Assembly (NCBI GenBank): GCA_027924645.1
Contig: BSBN01000140.1
Span: 14,948,501 to 15,012,500 of the forward strand
Direction of reading: 5' to 3'
Source of the DNA: Cunninghamia lanceolata
Taxonomy: Eukaryota; Streptophyta; Pinopsida; Cupressales; Cupressaceae
DNA: 64,000 bases
This document shows positions 1-11,881 of the stretch, piece after piece. The notes beneath the pieces were generated by a model. That model was not told where the DNA came from, did not search any database, and was given only the letters and a program-made list of their open reading frames with translations. The stretch's first letter is position 1. The number at the start of each line of letters is the position of its first letter. The position numbers and the translations under genes were made by a program.

Positions 1-1
1 A

Positions 2-459
2 ATAGATTATCCTCAATGGGTGTCAAACTTGGTACCAGTGAAAAAAGTGACTGGGGGTATTCGTTGTTGTACCAACTTTTGAGATCTTAATAAAGCTTGT
101 CCCAAGGATGATTTCCCTCTTCCTAACATCGACATTATCATAGATCTCAATGTTGAACATGAAACGCTATCCCTCATGGATAGATTTTAATGATATAACC
201 AAATCAAAATAGCTGAGGAAGACGAACATAAGACATCATTTGTAGCACCTTGGGGAACTTATTATTGGGTTGTGATGCCTTTAGGATTGAAGAATACAAG
301 AGAAACATACCAAAGTGCAATGACAATTATCTTTCATGATTACTTTCACAAGATAATGGAAGATTATGTAGACGACCTTTTGGCAAAATCAAAAACAAGA
401 GAAGAGCATCTAGATGTGCTGGCAAACATCTTCAATCGACTGTAAAAGTATAATGTATG
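2..459 (+). pseudogene. pol: Reverse transcriptase fragment of element 0 (5' piece)
   Basis: The frame starting at base 2 reads as gypsy RT: an IDYPQWVSNLVPV segment, a DLNKACPKDDFPLP segment, PWGTYYWVVMP, and the catalytic MEDYVDDLL box near 357-380. In-frame stops (near 87, 188-193 and 442) show it is dead. The frame breaks at 459, inside the RLxKYNVxLNPKK region, where element A inserted; the remainder resumes at 24577. The palm catalytic aspartates YVDD are still present. It matches the RTs of elements A and B closely, so all three belong to related Tat-like families. Confidence 0.9.
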
Positions 460-1288
460 TGTAGACACCCAAAATTGACTCATTATCATTAGCAATTTAA
501 ACATCGCATAATCCATCATCTGCATTTGTTTAACACACTTGAGCAATATCCCTAACACATCTTTTTCTTCTATTAATTAAATAAATTTATATTTAATTAA
601 TTAATTCATTAGCCATTTATTCTAAGCTATAATTAAACAATCTTTAATTATTTAATTATCTTCATTCTATCTATTTTTAATTAAATAAATCTTATTTATT
701 TAATTAAAAATTCCTTTCATAAGCCCACTTTCCAATTAATTAAATAAATTTTATTTATTTAATTAATTTATCTTATCATTTATTTCATGAGCCGACATGC
801 ATGCTTCTCTCATTTGAAAAGATAAGTGGTACTACATCCTTTTATTTAATATCTTTCATATGTAGTACTTTTTATGTACACAAGCACACATAAGCCCTAT
901 CTTCGCGCCACTTGTCATCTTCACATTCACCTATGCCTATCTATCAATCTTAGCCATTCATATAGCCACCGAATCTCCACTGTTGATTGATTTTGGTTGA
1001 GTTCTATATAGCGTCTACATTATCATCTTGACCATATTGAGCATTTGAGCATCCATAGCATCCATTGAGCTTTTACCATTATCATTTATCCATCATGGCA
1101 GATTTTATCTTCATAATTGTTTATTGTGGAAGAAGCAATCTACATCATAAACAAGGAATCACACAATCTAGGTGATTTGTGCTTGAATTGCATACTTTTG
1201 GTTTCATTTAGATTAGATTCTTTGATGATGGTAGGGTTAGGTTTTCATGGCTATGCTTGATCTTATTAACCTTATTTTTTACCTCACA
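460..1288 (+). repeat. 5' LTR of element A
   Basis: Starts TGTAGACACCC and ends CCTCACA. It matches 23697-24571 over its whole length. It contains three AT-rich palindromes (571-606, 674-710, 734-768). A TATA-like CTATATA lies at 1004-1010. Just after it the left LTR lacks about 43 bp that the right LTR has, probably lost by recombination between ATATA repeats; this takes out the expected transcription start region. Confidence 0.93.
571..768. repeat. Three AT-rich palindromes in the LTR of element A
   Basis: The clearest, 734-768, has 15-bp perfect arms (AATTAATTAAATAAA and its complement) around a 5-base loop. 674-710 has arms of about 17 bp. 571-606 is shorter. All three recur in the right LTR, and the LTRs of element B hold similar palindromes. 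They could form cruciforms or RNA hairpins, or act in transcription; no function is shown. Confidence 0.75.
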
Positions 1289-1291
1289 TTT

Positions 1292-1309
1292 TGGCATGCC
1301 CAGTGGGAC
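1292..1309 (+). promoter_or_regulatory. Primer-binding site of element A
   Basis: TGGCATGCCCAGTGGGAC begins three bases after the LTR end. Element B has a related sequence at the same place (TGGCACACTCGATGGGAC). The position and the leading TGG fit a tRNA primer site; I cannot name the tRNA. Confidence 0.7.
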
Positions 1310-1369
1310 TCACGTCCTTGATTAACTTTGTTGTTTGATGTTGTTTTTATGAAGATTAGATTTTCTGAG

Positions 1370-1860
1370 CACTTACGGCAAGTTCCAGTCACTTTTGAGC
1401 AAAAAATTATCATTGTCTGCATGTTTGCATCACTTCTGCGTGAAATCTACCACTTGTAGCATTTTTTGGATCACTTTTTTACTAACAGTGGTCGCTTCTT
1501 ATTTGTTCTGCATTACTTTTATATTAACAGTGGTCACTTTTGCATTTAATTGAATCGCTTTTGATCTAACAGTGATCGCTTTTAGCTGACCACATCGCTT
1601 ATTGCAGAACTAGGGTTTTTGTTGCGTATTACTTCTTTTGCAGATCCAGGTCACTTACGAGCTGAAACCAACCACTTCATTCTTTTTCATGTCACTTCTG
1701 AGCCTGAACAATTTGCATTTGGCAATTTCGGCATCACTTATGATCTGTAAGATTTTGTCTGTGACAGAAGAGATCACTTTTGACAGATAGTAAATTGCCT
1801 CTGGTAAACTGTGTCGCTTTCAGTCTATATCATTTACAGTTTGTTTTTATTGGCTACTAA
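1370..1860 (+). repeat. TCACTTTT/TCGCTTTT motif array, first part
   Basis: The octamer TCACTTTT and variants (TCGCTTTT, TCACTTCT, TCACTTAT) recur every 20-45 bases, often after CAGTGG or CAGTGA, with unrelated spacers. The array stops at the conserved leader block and resumes after it. Its complement fills the region downstream of the antisense gene (22760-23210). Confidence 0.75.
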
Positions 1861-2139
1861 TTGGTTATTTGTGCAGCATCTTATTGATTTATCCATGAAA
1901 ATGAGGTTATCAAACTACTAACATATCTGTTGCAGCTCCAATCAGTCCAAGACTTGTGGTTTTCACTAAATTAGGAACATTTGGGCTTGGTACTTAAAAT
2001 GAATCATTGCTTGCTCCATGCTTGCTTTATCTTTTTTTTATTGCTTACATGTGATTGATTGTAACCCAAATTTAATAACAAAATTATCCTCTCCCGTTGC
2101 CTATCAAATGGATCTTGGGTCTATGAGAACTTGTTATTA

Positions 2140-2670
2140 TCTTTAGAGGACCTGCCTTCTCGGTGTGAGAAGGGATACGACCTAAGTGGTAACGGGCTAA
2201 AGCCAAGTCCTTTTGAACTGCTATATAAGAAAAGTGTTTGTGTCAAAAGCCACAAACAACGGGTGTTGTTGCGATATAATGACAGCCAACCTCCCCCACA
2301 ACCCTCCAAGGCTTAACCCTTGAAGGCTAGGAGACTCCATAACAGAGAGTAGTGTTGCCGCATGTATAGCCATCTGAATGGATGCCTTCATTAGCAACTT
2401 TGTGTAGTAGCCAAAAACCCTCTATTTATTGATGCAAAAGGTGGGACCTTTGAAACTGCCCTGATTCACCTAGTTCTTAGAAGAGATAGCAGGGAGAATC
2501 CTAAGGTTTGGTGAGGGACAGGACTTATAGGAAACCCAGATCTTGGTATACGTGAGAAGTGTGTGCTGCGGAGGGTAGCTGGTGCTGCCAAGATCCTGAA
2601 GCTATCTGCTTTGAATAAGCATGGCCAGGGGATTCAACAAATACAATCCTTTCCTAGCCTAGGTTGTACA
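2140..2670 (+). other. Conserved leader block shared by elements A and B
   Basis: Matches 32741-33278 of element B almost from end to end, although the surrounding leaders and LTRs differ. Shared landmarks are GCTAAAGCCAAG, GGGAGACTCCATAA, TTTATTGA, CCTAAGGTTTGGTGAGGGAC and GGGGATTCAA. A short perfect hairpin lies at its start (CCTTCTC/GAGAAGG, 2154-2172). No frame is conserved between the two copies, so a structured RNA or packaging role is more likely than a protein. Confidence 0.75.
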
Positions 2671-2749
2671 AGTTTGTGATTGTGGTGAGTGTGAGTCACT
2701 ATAATTACTATTTTCTTGCCAAAAAAATCACAAATTAGACATCTTTCCT

Positions 2750-3190
2750 GACAGACACAGTTGCTTTTAAGCCTAAACTACCCACATACAGACAATAGAC
2801 TCACTTTTCAATTGCAGTTAGCCACTTTTCTTCTAAACAAAATCACTTTTCAACCATAGTTAGCCGCTTTTCACCTAAACATAATCACTTTTGAACCACA
2901 ATTAGCTGCTTTTGCCTAAATAGAGTCACTTTTAAACAATAGTTAATCGCTTTCTACCTAAATCGGTTCACCTTTAAACAATAGTCTGTCACCTTTGGCA
3001 TAACCTGTGTCGCTTCCAATCAACAATAAATCACTTTTGAGCCAACAGTTTGAACAATTGGATCGCCTCTGGTTAACACTGTAACCTACTGATAAAAACT
3101 TTCTAGTCCATATTAGAGCTATTACCAGTCACCTTTAGCCTTTTCTGAGTCGCATATGAGCTATCACTTGTAGCCTGTGGTCTAATACTA
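2750..3190 (+). repeat. TCACTTTT/TCGCTTTT motif array, second part
   Basis: Same motif family as 1370-1860. Here the copies alternate between TCACTTTT and forms such as GCCGCTTTT or ATCGCTTT, with spacers like CAATAGTTA and CCTAAA that also recur. Confidence 0.75.
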
Positions 3191-3496
3191 GCAAATCTTA
3201 GTGACTCAGTTGAATTAGCCACAAATCCAGCTTGCTTAGCTTCATCATTAGCTTTTAGACCTCTCTCTGATCATTAGCAGATACCTAGACTTTCTCTCCT
3301 ATTTTGAGATTACCAATCAATCACATTTCATGAGCTTTTCATCTTTTTGAGATCCCAAATCAGCAACCCAAACATCAAACCAATCATTTTGATTAATCAG
3401 CAAAACATTATCTTTTAGCTTTAGCCTTAGCAAACCATTAGAAACATAGCAACCTTTAGCAAACTACTTTTCCCTTGAGTGTGTGAGATATTCCCT

Positions 3497-3598
3497 AGGG
3501 AAAACCAACCAAGCAAACAAACAAAATCAACCAAGAAAACCAACCAAGTAAACCAAGCAAACCAACAAAGCAAGCAACCAACCAACCAGCAAACTATC
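3497..3598 (+). repeat. AACC/AAGC-rich simple repeat before gag
   Basis: Degenerate tetranucleotide tract (AACCAACCAAGCAAAC type), almost free of T, ending about 60 bases before the gag start. An unstructured A/C-rich tract in front of a start codon can favour ribosome scanning or entry; this is inference only. Confidence 0.7.
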
Positions 3599-3658
3599 AC
3601 CTTTCTTTTGGGTCTCAAACCATTGACAAGATAAGCTTCAGTTTTCAACATCAACATC

Positions 3659-5954
3659 ATGCCTCAAACTAGGAGTCAATATAGAGCTGAAATGGAAGCC
3701 AAATTGTAAGCTGAGATGCAACAACTTAGATCAACACCTCTTATGGATGCAATTCAATTCATGACTGGTATGCCTCCTCATATGTTTAAACCTCATGGGT
3801 ATACCATTGGAGAGTCATCTTCACAACAAGTGCAACCTCAAACATCTTTTGAGAATTTTGAAGAACAATCCCAAGAAGACTTCTTGGAATTTTAGGACAC
3901 CCATGTGTGGGATCAAGTTGAGAGACTTGTTTTATCTGAGTCTAATCACTACTTCTTGCAACTTGCTCATATGGGTGCTAAATTACCAAGATATTTTGAC
4001 ATATCCTCTATTAGAGAGAATGATCCAAATACTCTTTCTTTTGTTGCAAAGGGACCATCCACTATAGTCACACCATCTCCCACCATATCACAAGCTCTAT
4101 CTTCCACCACATCTCTTTCATTGCCTATCATTACTTCATTTGACCTACCATGCTCAGAGCACACTTTAGAACCTTTGATAATGCCAACCAATGTGCTCCC
4201 TCTCATGTCACAAAACCTAAACATTCCACCCTTCCATGTTCCTCAACATATGTCTCCTACCATGACTGTTTCCATGCCTTAAGTAACAAATGCTGTCCAT
4301 GTGGCCCAAGCACAAACTTCCCAAACATCACAATATATCCCCATATCCCATAGTGTGCAAGCCTCCCAAACTATCCCAACAACACCAATAGTCCAAGCTT
4401 CATGACCATCACAATCTGCCATATCCCATATGAATACCATATCTCATATACCAACTACTAATATACTTTCCACCATCTCTACTAATCCCTCCATTACACC
4501 ATATAATCCCAATGTTAGTCTTAATGATATGAGTGACCCTCCTAACATTTCTCAAGCCAACCCTAGCTCTACGATCACTTATGTTGAACAACTTACATCC
4601 ATTCCATCATACTCTTCCAATCCTTCACACACCATTAATCCATCTTATGCTACCCAAGGCTTGCCTATTATCACCCAACACATGACACATACCAATCCTC
4701 ATGTTGTCCAAAATACAAAGCCAAGTGTTCATCCTTCTTTCACATCTACCAATCCTTCCATCACTTATCATGTCACATATCGAACTCTAACTTCCCAACC
4801 ATTAACTAGTGTCAATCCATCTTCCACTTCGCATGTGATACAAAATCTTGGTGCCCATTCATCACAATATACTCAACCACCGCTTGTGCCTCAAGGGCAG
4901 CACTCCTCAACCACATATGTGTCCCATTCTAATCCTTTGACATATATTGTGAGCACTCTACCTCAATAAATGGTCATGGCTTCACATATCCCACAACAAC
5001 AACCTCAATATACATCATACCATGTTTCACCCTCTTTGCAACAACAGATTTTATTTTCAGTGGATGTTTAGCAAATGATTAACCAAGCAGTAGGACAAGG
5101 CAAGAAGACATTTTCTCTAGAAAACATATGCACTTATCCATTTGACAAGTCTCTTCATATGATACCTTTTCCACCACACTTTTAAATTCCACAATTTGAT
5201 AAGTACAAAGGAAAAGGAAATCTGGAAGACCACCTTAGAGCATTCTTTGTGGCATGTCTCGATGTTGCTAATGATGATACATATCTTTTGAGACTATTTC
5301 CTTGAAGCTTAGCAGGACAAGCTCTTGAATGGTTCTCCCATTTGCCTCTGGGAATTAAGTCTTTTTTGGAGTTAGCCAATAAGTTTCAATCACACTTTGC
5401 TTTTAACATTGAACATGAAGTAAACATGAATGACCTTGTCAACAATAAATAGTGCAATGGTGAAGCCTTTTCTTCATTTACTCAATGATGGCATAATATG
5501 GCTAATTATCATGGGAAATCCTTGAGAATCAACAACTCGATATCTTTGTTCAAAATCTTCATCCTAAGCTGTCATTCCAACTACAATTGCGAAGTGCTAG
5601 CACCTTTGATGAACTTGTTTCCAAAGGAACCATCATTGAATGAGCTTTAATTGCTAAAGGAACTATCAAGATCTTTCGCGATAAAAAAGACTATCCTCAA
5701 AACTCCAACGATAAGTCTTGCTTTTGGAACAAAAATAAAAATCTTGTCGATGATGGTGTTGTGGATGCAAAGAACATCCAAACTATGAAATCTCCCATCA
5801 ACATCCAAGCTGCTTCTACAACAACACAACCTTTTCAATGAATGGAACAATGACAAACTTCCAATCCGTGTCGACAATTTACACCATTAGAGGAACCTAT
5901 GGAAGTTATCTTTCGAAAGCTTCTCCAAGCGGGTGATATGGTGAACCACTTTTT
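3659..5954 (+). pseudogene. gag: Gag of element A (broken)
   Basis: The start ATG at 3659 gives MPQTRSQ, matching the N-terminus of gag in element B (MPITRSQ). An N-terminal region of about 130 residues is followed by a long Ser/Thr/Asn/Pro-rich spacer (to about 4970). Then comes the retrotransposon gag (capsid) domain, seen as the FDKYKGKGNLEDHLRAFF segment near 5195-5250, SLAGQALEWFSHLP, and IEHEVNMNDL. Frame 2 has stops near 3707, 3893, 4280, 4403, 4967, 5069, 5183 and later; it shifts to frame 1 near 5510 and to frame 3 near 5955. The C-terminal EYCNFH...GHKTNGC segment after 5955 looks like a remnant zinc knuckle. Gag would form the cytoplasmic particle; this copy cannot. Confidence 0.88.
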
Positions 5955-8180
5955 AAAGCTCCTTGGTACAAAGAAAATGAGTATTGCAATTTCCATAGAG
6001 TTAAAGGACACAAAACAAACGGTTGTATGCGCTTAAAACATGTCATCCAAGATTGCATCGATCAAGGTTTAATCAAAGTTACACCTTCAACAACTCAACC
6101 AACACAACAATCAACATCAAACTATGATCTAGAGACTTTTAAGAATCCACTTCCATCTCATGACAAAACAAGTAACCCTCATACTGGGAATGCCATTCAG
6201 TACAACTATGAATCGTCTACCATTAGTCACATTGACCATGCTCACATTTCTACCATTACTATCCAAGGCAAAGCAACTGACTACATTGTAACCACTTGAA
6301 GAGGTCATGTCACTATTCAAGGAGCACCCGTTCATCCTCCTCAACCATTCTTTAACTATAATATCTTGGATCACCTCAGTAAAATGCCTATGCACATATC
6401 CATTCTTGAGTTGCTTCGCATATCCCTTGCTCACAAAGCTATCCTTGACAAAGCCTTACAAGAATCTTCAGTGCCCAACGATATTGATATCACACAATTC
6501 CAATCTATGGTCACTAGCATTGCAGCCCCTTGTCATTTAACATTTTCTGACAAAGATCTTCAGCCCTCCATCCATACTTCACACAATGAAGCCCTTCACA
6601 TTGAAGTGTTTGTTAAACAACACCATATCAAATGAATCTTGGTAGATGGTGGAGCTAGTCTTAACATATGTTCTTTGAAATTAATCAAACAACTCAGATA
6701 TTCTGAGAAAGATGTTGACACCACCAAGGTTATTACTATCAGAGCATATGATGATGCCGAGAGAGATACTGGAGGAATTACTTTCTTGCCTATCCAAGTT
6801 GGGCCGGTCACCACAGAAACTCATTGTCAGGTTCTTGATATTGACCTTCCTTATAACATCATCCTTGGTTGTCTATGGATACCTGCCCTCAAGGTAGTTC
6901 CTTCCACATACCATCAATCTCTTAAATTTCCACACAACAGTGTTGAGGTTACTATCCAAGTTGATCCCTATCCATTTGAATTTTGTCGTGCCTTTAAAGC
7001 TAAATATCAAAGTTTGAACCACATTCCTATCAACACCAAGGCATATCCGTCTTCATCCTATGTAGACCCCTCCAATCTACTCCAACCCTCATCTAGGAAA
7101 ACCACTTCCAATCTTTGTATCTAGTACACCGAACATGGACTTGGTGAATACACACTTAAAGACTCTTGTTTTGTAGGCACCCTTCCATTATCTCCTAAAT
7201 CCTATGGTAAACCTTCCACATCAAAACTAACTTCAGCCCCCATTGTCATCAAAGCTCCACCCACAATATTCATTAAAGGTGGACTCCTGGATGATGAAGA
7301 CATTGATGATATAGACTCTTGGATATTCTTTGATGAAAATGACCAAGTACAACTAGAAGTAGAGAGATACAACAATGGGTTCTATATCACAAAGAACATG
7401 GGCTACAAAGGACATGGTGGATTGGGATCACAGGAACAAGGACCTATTGAACCCATCATTGTGTCTAAGAAGTTTCATAAGCAAGGCCTTAGTTATCAGC
7501 CAGAGGTACCATGACTCAAGGACATTAAGTGTATTTCTGATACTGACACTAGAACTTCCTCGGCAGGAGAGACTTCTAATTTGGATACTATCGATGACTC
7601 CCCCCTCCATATTACTGATCTTTTCCAAGAACACTCCATCTTCATGATTTTCGTAGCCTCCTCTAGCCATAACAATTACTCCATTAACCTTTCACTCGTA
7701 TATCCTAACCTTGTCGATTCAGACCAACAGGGGGCACCGATATTAGATACATTTGAAAATAATGAAGCTATTGTAGAATTCATGGGCTTGCGACAAGGCA
7801 TTGCATTGGGTGATCACAAAGCAAGTTTCATGATGGACTTACCTAAACTAGCATATTTTTGTGGAAGTATCAAATCCTTTAGTTGCAAAAGTGAAATAAA
7901 CAAAATCAAACAAAATAGGTCATTAGGTGAAAAATGAAAGGCACCTCTTGATTGTGAAAAAGTAAAAATAAAGGATGTATCCGAAGGTGAAAACCTCTCT
8001 GAGGTGCCTAAGGATGGGGGATTTGATCTTCCTGTTGCCACTGATTATCATGAGAAATCAACAGTTCTAGTTGAACAATCACAAGACATGAACTTGGGTA
8101 CAGAGCTGAATCCAAAGATCACTTTTTTGGTAGCATCACTATCAGAGCAAGAAAGAAGAAACTTCACAGCATTTTTTTTG
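5955..8180 (+). pseudogene. Gag end, aspartic protease and G-patch-like segment of element A
   Basis: Frame 3 is open from 5955 to about 8180 apart from stops at 6297, 6633, 7122, 7512 and 7935. A knuckle-like CNFHRVKGHKTNGC opens it. The retropepsin domain follows: ILVDGGASLNICSL near 6636-6680 (catalytic DGG in place of DSG/DTG) and IILGCLWIPALKVVPSTYHQ near 6863-6920, the usual C-terminal protease motif. About 150 codons later, 7370-7445, NMGYKGHGGLGSQEQGPIEP has the glycine spacing of a G-patch. The spacer to RT contains the GTGAAAACC hairpin (7979-8015). Polyprotein processing is the expected role. The frame is lost in a run of eight T at about 8172-8179. Confidence 0.82.
7979..8015 (+). 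other. GTGAAAACC hairpin, protease-RT spacer of element A
   Basis: Inner stem ACCTC/GAGGT around the loop TCT, preceded by GGTGAAA. Outer stem ATCC...GGAT with further GG/CC pairing. The same layout occurs after pol at 18426-18464 and in element B. See the finding on this motif. Confidence 0.6.
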
Positions 8181-8190
8181 AAGAGCTATA

Positions 8191-9958
8191 AATTTTGCAT
8201 GGACTTATGCTAACATGCCGGGTCTAGATCCATCACTTGTGGTACATCATCTAGCAGTATCTCCTAATGCAAAACCTGTCAAACAAAAATTGTGTAAAAT
8301 GCATCCATAGGTAGCTTTACTGGTTAAAGTAGAGATTTAGAAACTATTAGAAGCAAAGTTCATAAAGCCTATTGATTATCCAGAATGGGTTTCAAATTTG
8401 GTACCTATAGTAAAACCTGACAGATGAGTTTGTTGTTGTACAGACTTTAGAGATCTTAACAAAGCATGTCCTAAGGATGACTTTCCATTACCAAGCATAG
8501 ACAACATTGTAGATCTTATAGCTGGACATCAAATGCAATCTTTGATGGATGGATTTTTAGGGTATAATCAAATCAAAATAGTAGAGGAAGATCAAGATAA
8601 AACATCTTATATTTGTCCATGGGGCACATATTGCTGGGTTGTAATGCCTTTTGGTCTCAATAAGGCTGGAGCTACTTATCAACGAGCCATGATAGTTATT
8701 TTTCATGACCTTTTTCATACGATCATGGAAGACTATGTTGATGACATCCTAGGAAAATCTAAGACAAGAGAAGGACATCTACATGTATTAGCATAGATCT
8801 TTAATCGATTAGAAAAGTATCAAGTTAGACTAAACCCAAAGAAATGTGTATTTGGTGTAACATCTGGAAAACTATTGGGATACACTGTATCTCGACGAGG
8901 GATAGACGTGGACCCAACTAAAGTAAAAACTATCATGGAAATGCCTTCGCCAATAAATCTCAAGTAGCTCTGTAGTTTACAAGGTAGGTTACAATCCATC
9001 CAAAAATTTATCTCGCAACTAGTAGATAAATGTCATCCTTTTCAACATCTTCTTCATAAGGGTGAACCTTTCAAGTGGGATGAAAAGTGTCAACAAGATT
9101 TTGATAAAATAAAGGAATATCTGGCAACACCTCTTGTGTTAGTACCTCATGTGCTTGACCACCCATTATTGCTCTACATATCATCAACAATAGCAGCATT
9201 GGGTGCCCTTTTAGTTTAACATGATGATTCAGGAAAAGAACAAGCCATCTATTACATCAGTAGAACTCTTGTGGGATATGAACTCAATTATTCATCTATG
9301 AAAAAAACATGTTTAGCATTAGTGTTTACTTTCCAAAAGTTGCGACACTATATGTTGAACCAAACAACCAAGCTCATATCAAATGTTGATCCACTCAAAT
9401 ATCTTCTTTTTAAAGCAATTCTCACAAGAAGATTAGCAAAATGGGTCATGATCTTAAGTGAATTTGACATACAATATGTGGATCAAAAATCCATCAAAGG
9501 ACAAGTCATCGTTGATCAATTAGCTGCAGCATCCATCATAGATGTTCATCTAATGTATCTAGAATTCCCTGATGAATGATTGTTCAAGTTAACTTCTCCA
9601 ACACGGTGGCAGCTATATTTTGATGGATCATACACACAACATAGATCAGGAGTAGGCATCTTGTTTGTTACCCCTCAAGGATATTGTATACCCAAATCAT
9701 ACAAAATTGCATTTCCATGTACCAATAACATAGTAGAGAATGAAGCTTTAATCATAGGATTGCGCATGGTAGTACAATGGGCTATCAAATAGTTACAAGT
9801 CTTTGGTGATTCTAAGCTAGTTATCAAATAGGTCCTAGATGAATATCAAACAAAAGATGAGAAACTTCTTCCATACAAGCTAATGGTTGATGATTTTAAA
9901 AAGTATTTTGACAATATCACTTTTGAACAATCCCAAGACTATAGAACAGAGCAGCAGA
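8191..9958 (+). pseudogene. pol: Reverse transcriptase, RNase H and second RNase H of element A
   Basis: Frame 1. RT begins near TYANMPGLDPSL (8209), followed by IDYPEWVSNLVP, DLNKACPKDDFPLP, PWGTYCWVVMPFG, and YVDDILGKSKT at about 8731-8763 (catalytic aspartates kept). The retroviral-type RNase H covers roughly 9060-9480 (GKEQAIYYISRTL, KLRHYMLN, DPLKYLL, KWVMILSEFDI). A second, archaeal-type RNase H starts near 9600 with LYFDGSYTQ and IAFPCTNNIVENEALIIGL, and DSKLV near 9810. The double RNase H is a known mark of the Tat clade. Stops at about 8308, 8338, 8425, 8794, 8965, 9217, 9577 and 9790 make it inactive. Confidence 0.93.
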
Positions 9959-10584
9959 TGCTATGGCTATGATTGGGTCTCTCCTAGACATGCCATCTAA
10001 TACACATAAATGTGACTTTTTGGTCAAACAACTTTTTATTCCAGCATTTGAAGTTCCACAGTCTGAGATTATATGTGACATTGTTGGTCCCAATTTGTCG
10101 TGGTACGAGGATTTATACGAGGATGTCCATAATCAAACCTTTCCACTTCAACTATCTAACAACTAATGCAAAACCTTTATCCATTGAGCCTCTCATTACA
10201 CTATTTTGGGAGACACCCTTTATCACCGAGTCTCGATGGTATCCTTCTTAGGTGTCTTGATTCTAAGGAAGTAAAAGTGGACTTATGTGATGTACATTAA
10301 GGTGTTTGCAGATCGCATTCTGCTGGCCCTGGCCTTGTCAAGAAAATTCTACAAGCAGGATACTATTGGCCAACCATGGAAAATGATGCATAGGAATTTG
10401 TAAAGAGATGTCTACAATGTCAAAAACATGGAGATTTAATACATGCACCAACACATGAGCTTCAACCTATCAATGCTCCATGGCCTTTTTTGCAGTGGGG
10501 ACTTGATCTCATAGGTAAAATCCATCCTACTTCATCAAATGGTCATAAGTTCATTATCACCACCACTAAATATTTCACAAAGTG
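9959..10584 (+). pseudogene. Integrase, N-terminal half, of element A
   Basis: After a linker (9963-10166, frame 3, AMIGSLLDMPSN...) the frame changes to 2. An HHCC zinc-binding region reads CRSHSAGPGLVKKILQAGYYWP...CLQCQKHG (10309-10427), with the usual first histidine one codon before a stop. The core follows with WGLDLIGKIHP at about 10498-10530, holding the first catalytic aspartate. The gene is cut at 10589, within KWVEAIP, by copia element G and resumes at 17635. Confidence 0.88.
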
Positions 10585-10589
10585 GGTGG

Positions 10590-11839
10590 TGTTGCAAGTA
10601 TGAGGAGAACCAGTGTTGTCACTGATGTCAACATACTCATATTGCATTAATGAGAAGGATTGGATGTGCTGTGTGTTGAGGCTATTAAGGAAATCAGTCT
10701 CAATCAGGAACAGTGAAGAACATTGATGAGAAGAAGGCAAAAATCCTCAATAGGTTGAGGATCAGAGGATACGATTTAAAGGGTTTTTAGATATGAGTCT
10801 TGAGATGTTCCAGTCAAGACTTCAGAGGTCCGCATGAAGATTTGAAGAAGTTATGATTGCTCTAGTAGAACCGGTTCTGGTAGGTGTTTAGTGGTGACAG
10901 AGTGTCACAAATTGGTTTGGTGAGCTCCGAAATTGCATTATCTCATTCTGCAGATTGGAGAGAGTGTTGAAGAAGTTCGTGTGAAGTGACAACTAGATTT
11001 GTTCATGGTTTGGAGGTCCAGAAGCACCTTTTACATTATGACAGTGATGACAGACTATGTTCTTGAAGTTCCGGATGAAGAATAGAAGAATTCCAGTAAG
11101 CTGATAAAGTGCAGATGTTCTTGATGACTCAGGAAAGGTTTTGGTGATCTTTGGATCATGTACAATTCTTATTGGTGGTCTACATTAAAGTTAGAGTTTG
11201 CACTTGAAGAATAACCACGGATATTGGTGTTCTTCTTGAGTTTGGCCGACTGGATGTATTACACATCTTGCGAATGATCTTATAGATGTTTGCCGACTTA
11301 GATGATTGTTCCTAAGTCGATGCCTTGTATAAAATAAGGGATTGTGAATTCATTTTGAAGTGTGTCTTGCGGTGATGAGAGTGGTATAGCGAAGAGAAGT
11401 GCGAAAGGTAGAGCAGGAGTTTTTGGGCTTACATGGAACTAATCCAGGCATGGTAAAGATGTCAATCTCCAGTTCAAGTTTCTAATACTTATTACTTTGT
11501 AGACAGTGTGTCTCTTGTAGGCAATGTGCCTCTTGTGAGCAGTGTGCTTAGGCAGTGAGCCCTAATTGCCATGTGCCATCTATTTTTCTTATTCTTCTAA
11601 CAGAGAATAATCCTTGGGTTAATCACCCTATGGTTTTTCCCTTGACCGGGTTTTCCACGCCAAAATCTTGGTGTCTTATGTGTTGATGTATATCTTCTCT
11701 GGTGTTTATGCTTTATGCTTTCATGAGCGATTAATCAATATGCTATTAAATAACAAAGAGGATTTAAGTGTTTGAAATAGAAGCAAGTTTTTTACAACTG
11801 ATTCACCCCCCCTCTCAGTTGTGTGCCCTAGATCTAACA
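10590..11839 (+). repeat. 5' LTR of element G
   Basis: TG...CA ends. A TATA box (TATAAAATA) lies at 11328-11336. Downstream are four tandem copies of an about 18-base unit like GTAGGCAGTGTGCCTCTT (11499-11565), then GGTTTTTCCC...GGGTTTTCCAC (about 11630-11660), a motif widespread in plant copia LTRs, and a C-tract ATTCACCCCCCCTCTC close to the end. Element F has the same order in its LTR. Confidence 0.95.
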
Positions 11840-11841
11840 AT

Positions 11842-11853
11842 TGGTATCAGAGC
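11842..11853 (+). promoter_or_regulatory. Primer-binding site of element G (initiator tRNA-Met)
   Basis: TGGTATCAGAGC, the complement of the 3' end of plant initiator methionine tRNA, two bases after the LTR end. Confidence 0.95.
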
Positions 11854-11881
11854 CAAGTTCCTCTAAAAGGAGCTTAACCGC

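Larger units (their letters stand above)
1289..3658 (+). other. Untranslated leader of element A
   Basis: About 2.4 kb between LTR and gag without a convincing reading frame. It is organised as a short-motif array (about 1370-1860), a conserved block (2140-2670), a second array (about 2750-3190) and an AACC/AAGC-rich tract just before gag. The short frames seen here on both strands are not conserved in element B and are taken as chance. Confidence 0.8.

Noticed and set aside
2121..2316. Short open frames on both strands in the conserved leader block
   Set aside because: The frames are not kept in the homologous block of element B.
3427..3660. Minus-strand frame of 77 codons rich in Trp and Leu
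   Set aside because: It is the complement of the AACC/AAGC simple repeat.
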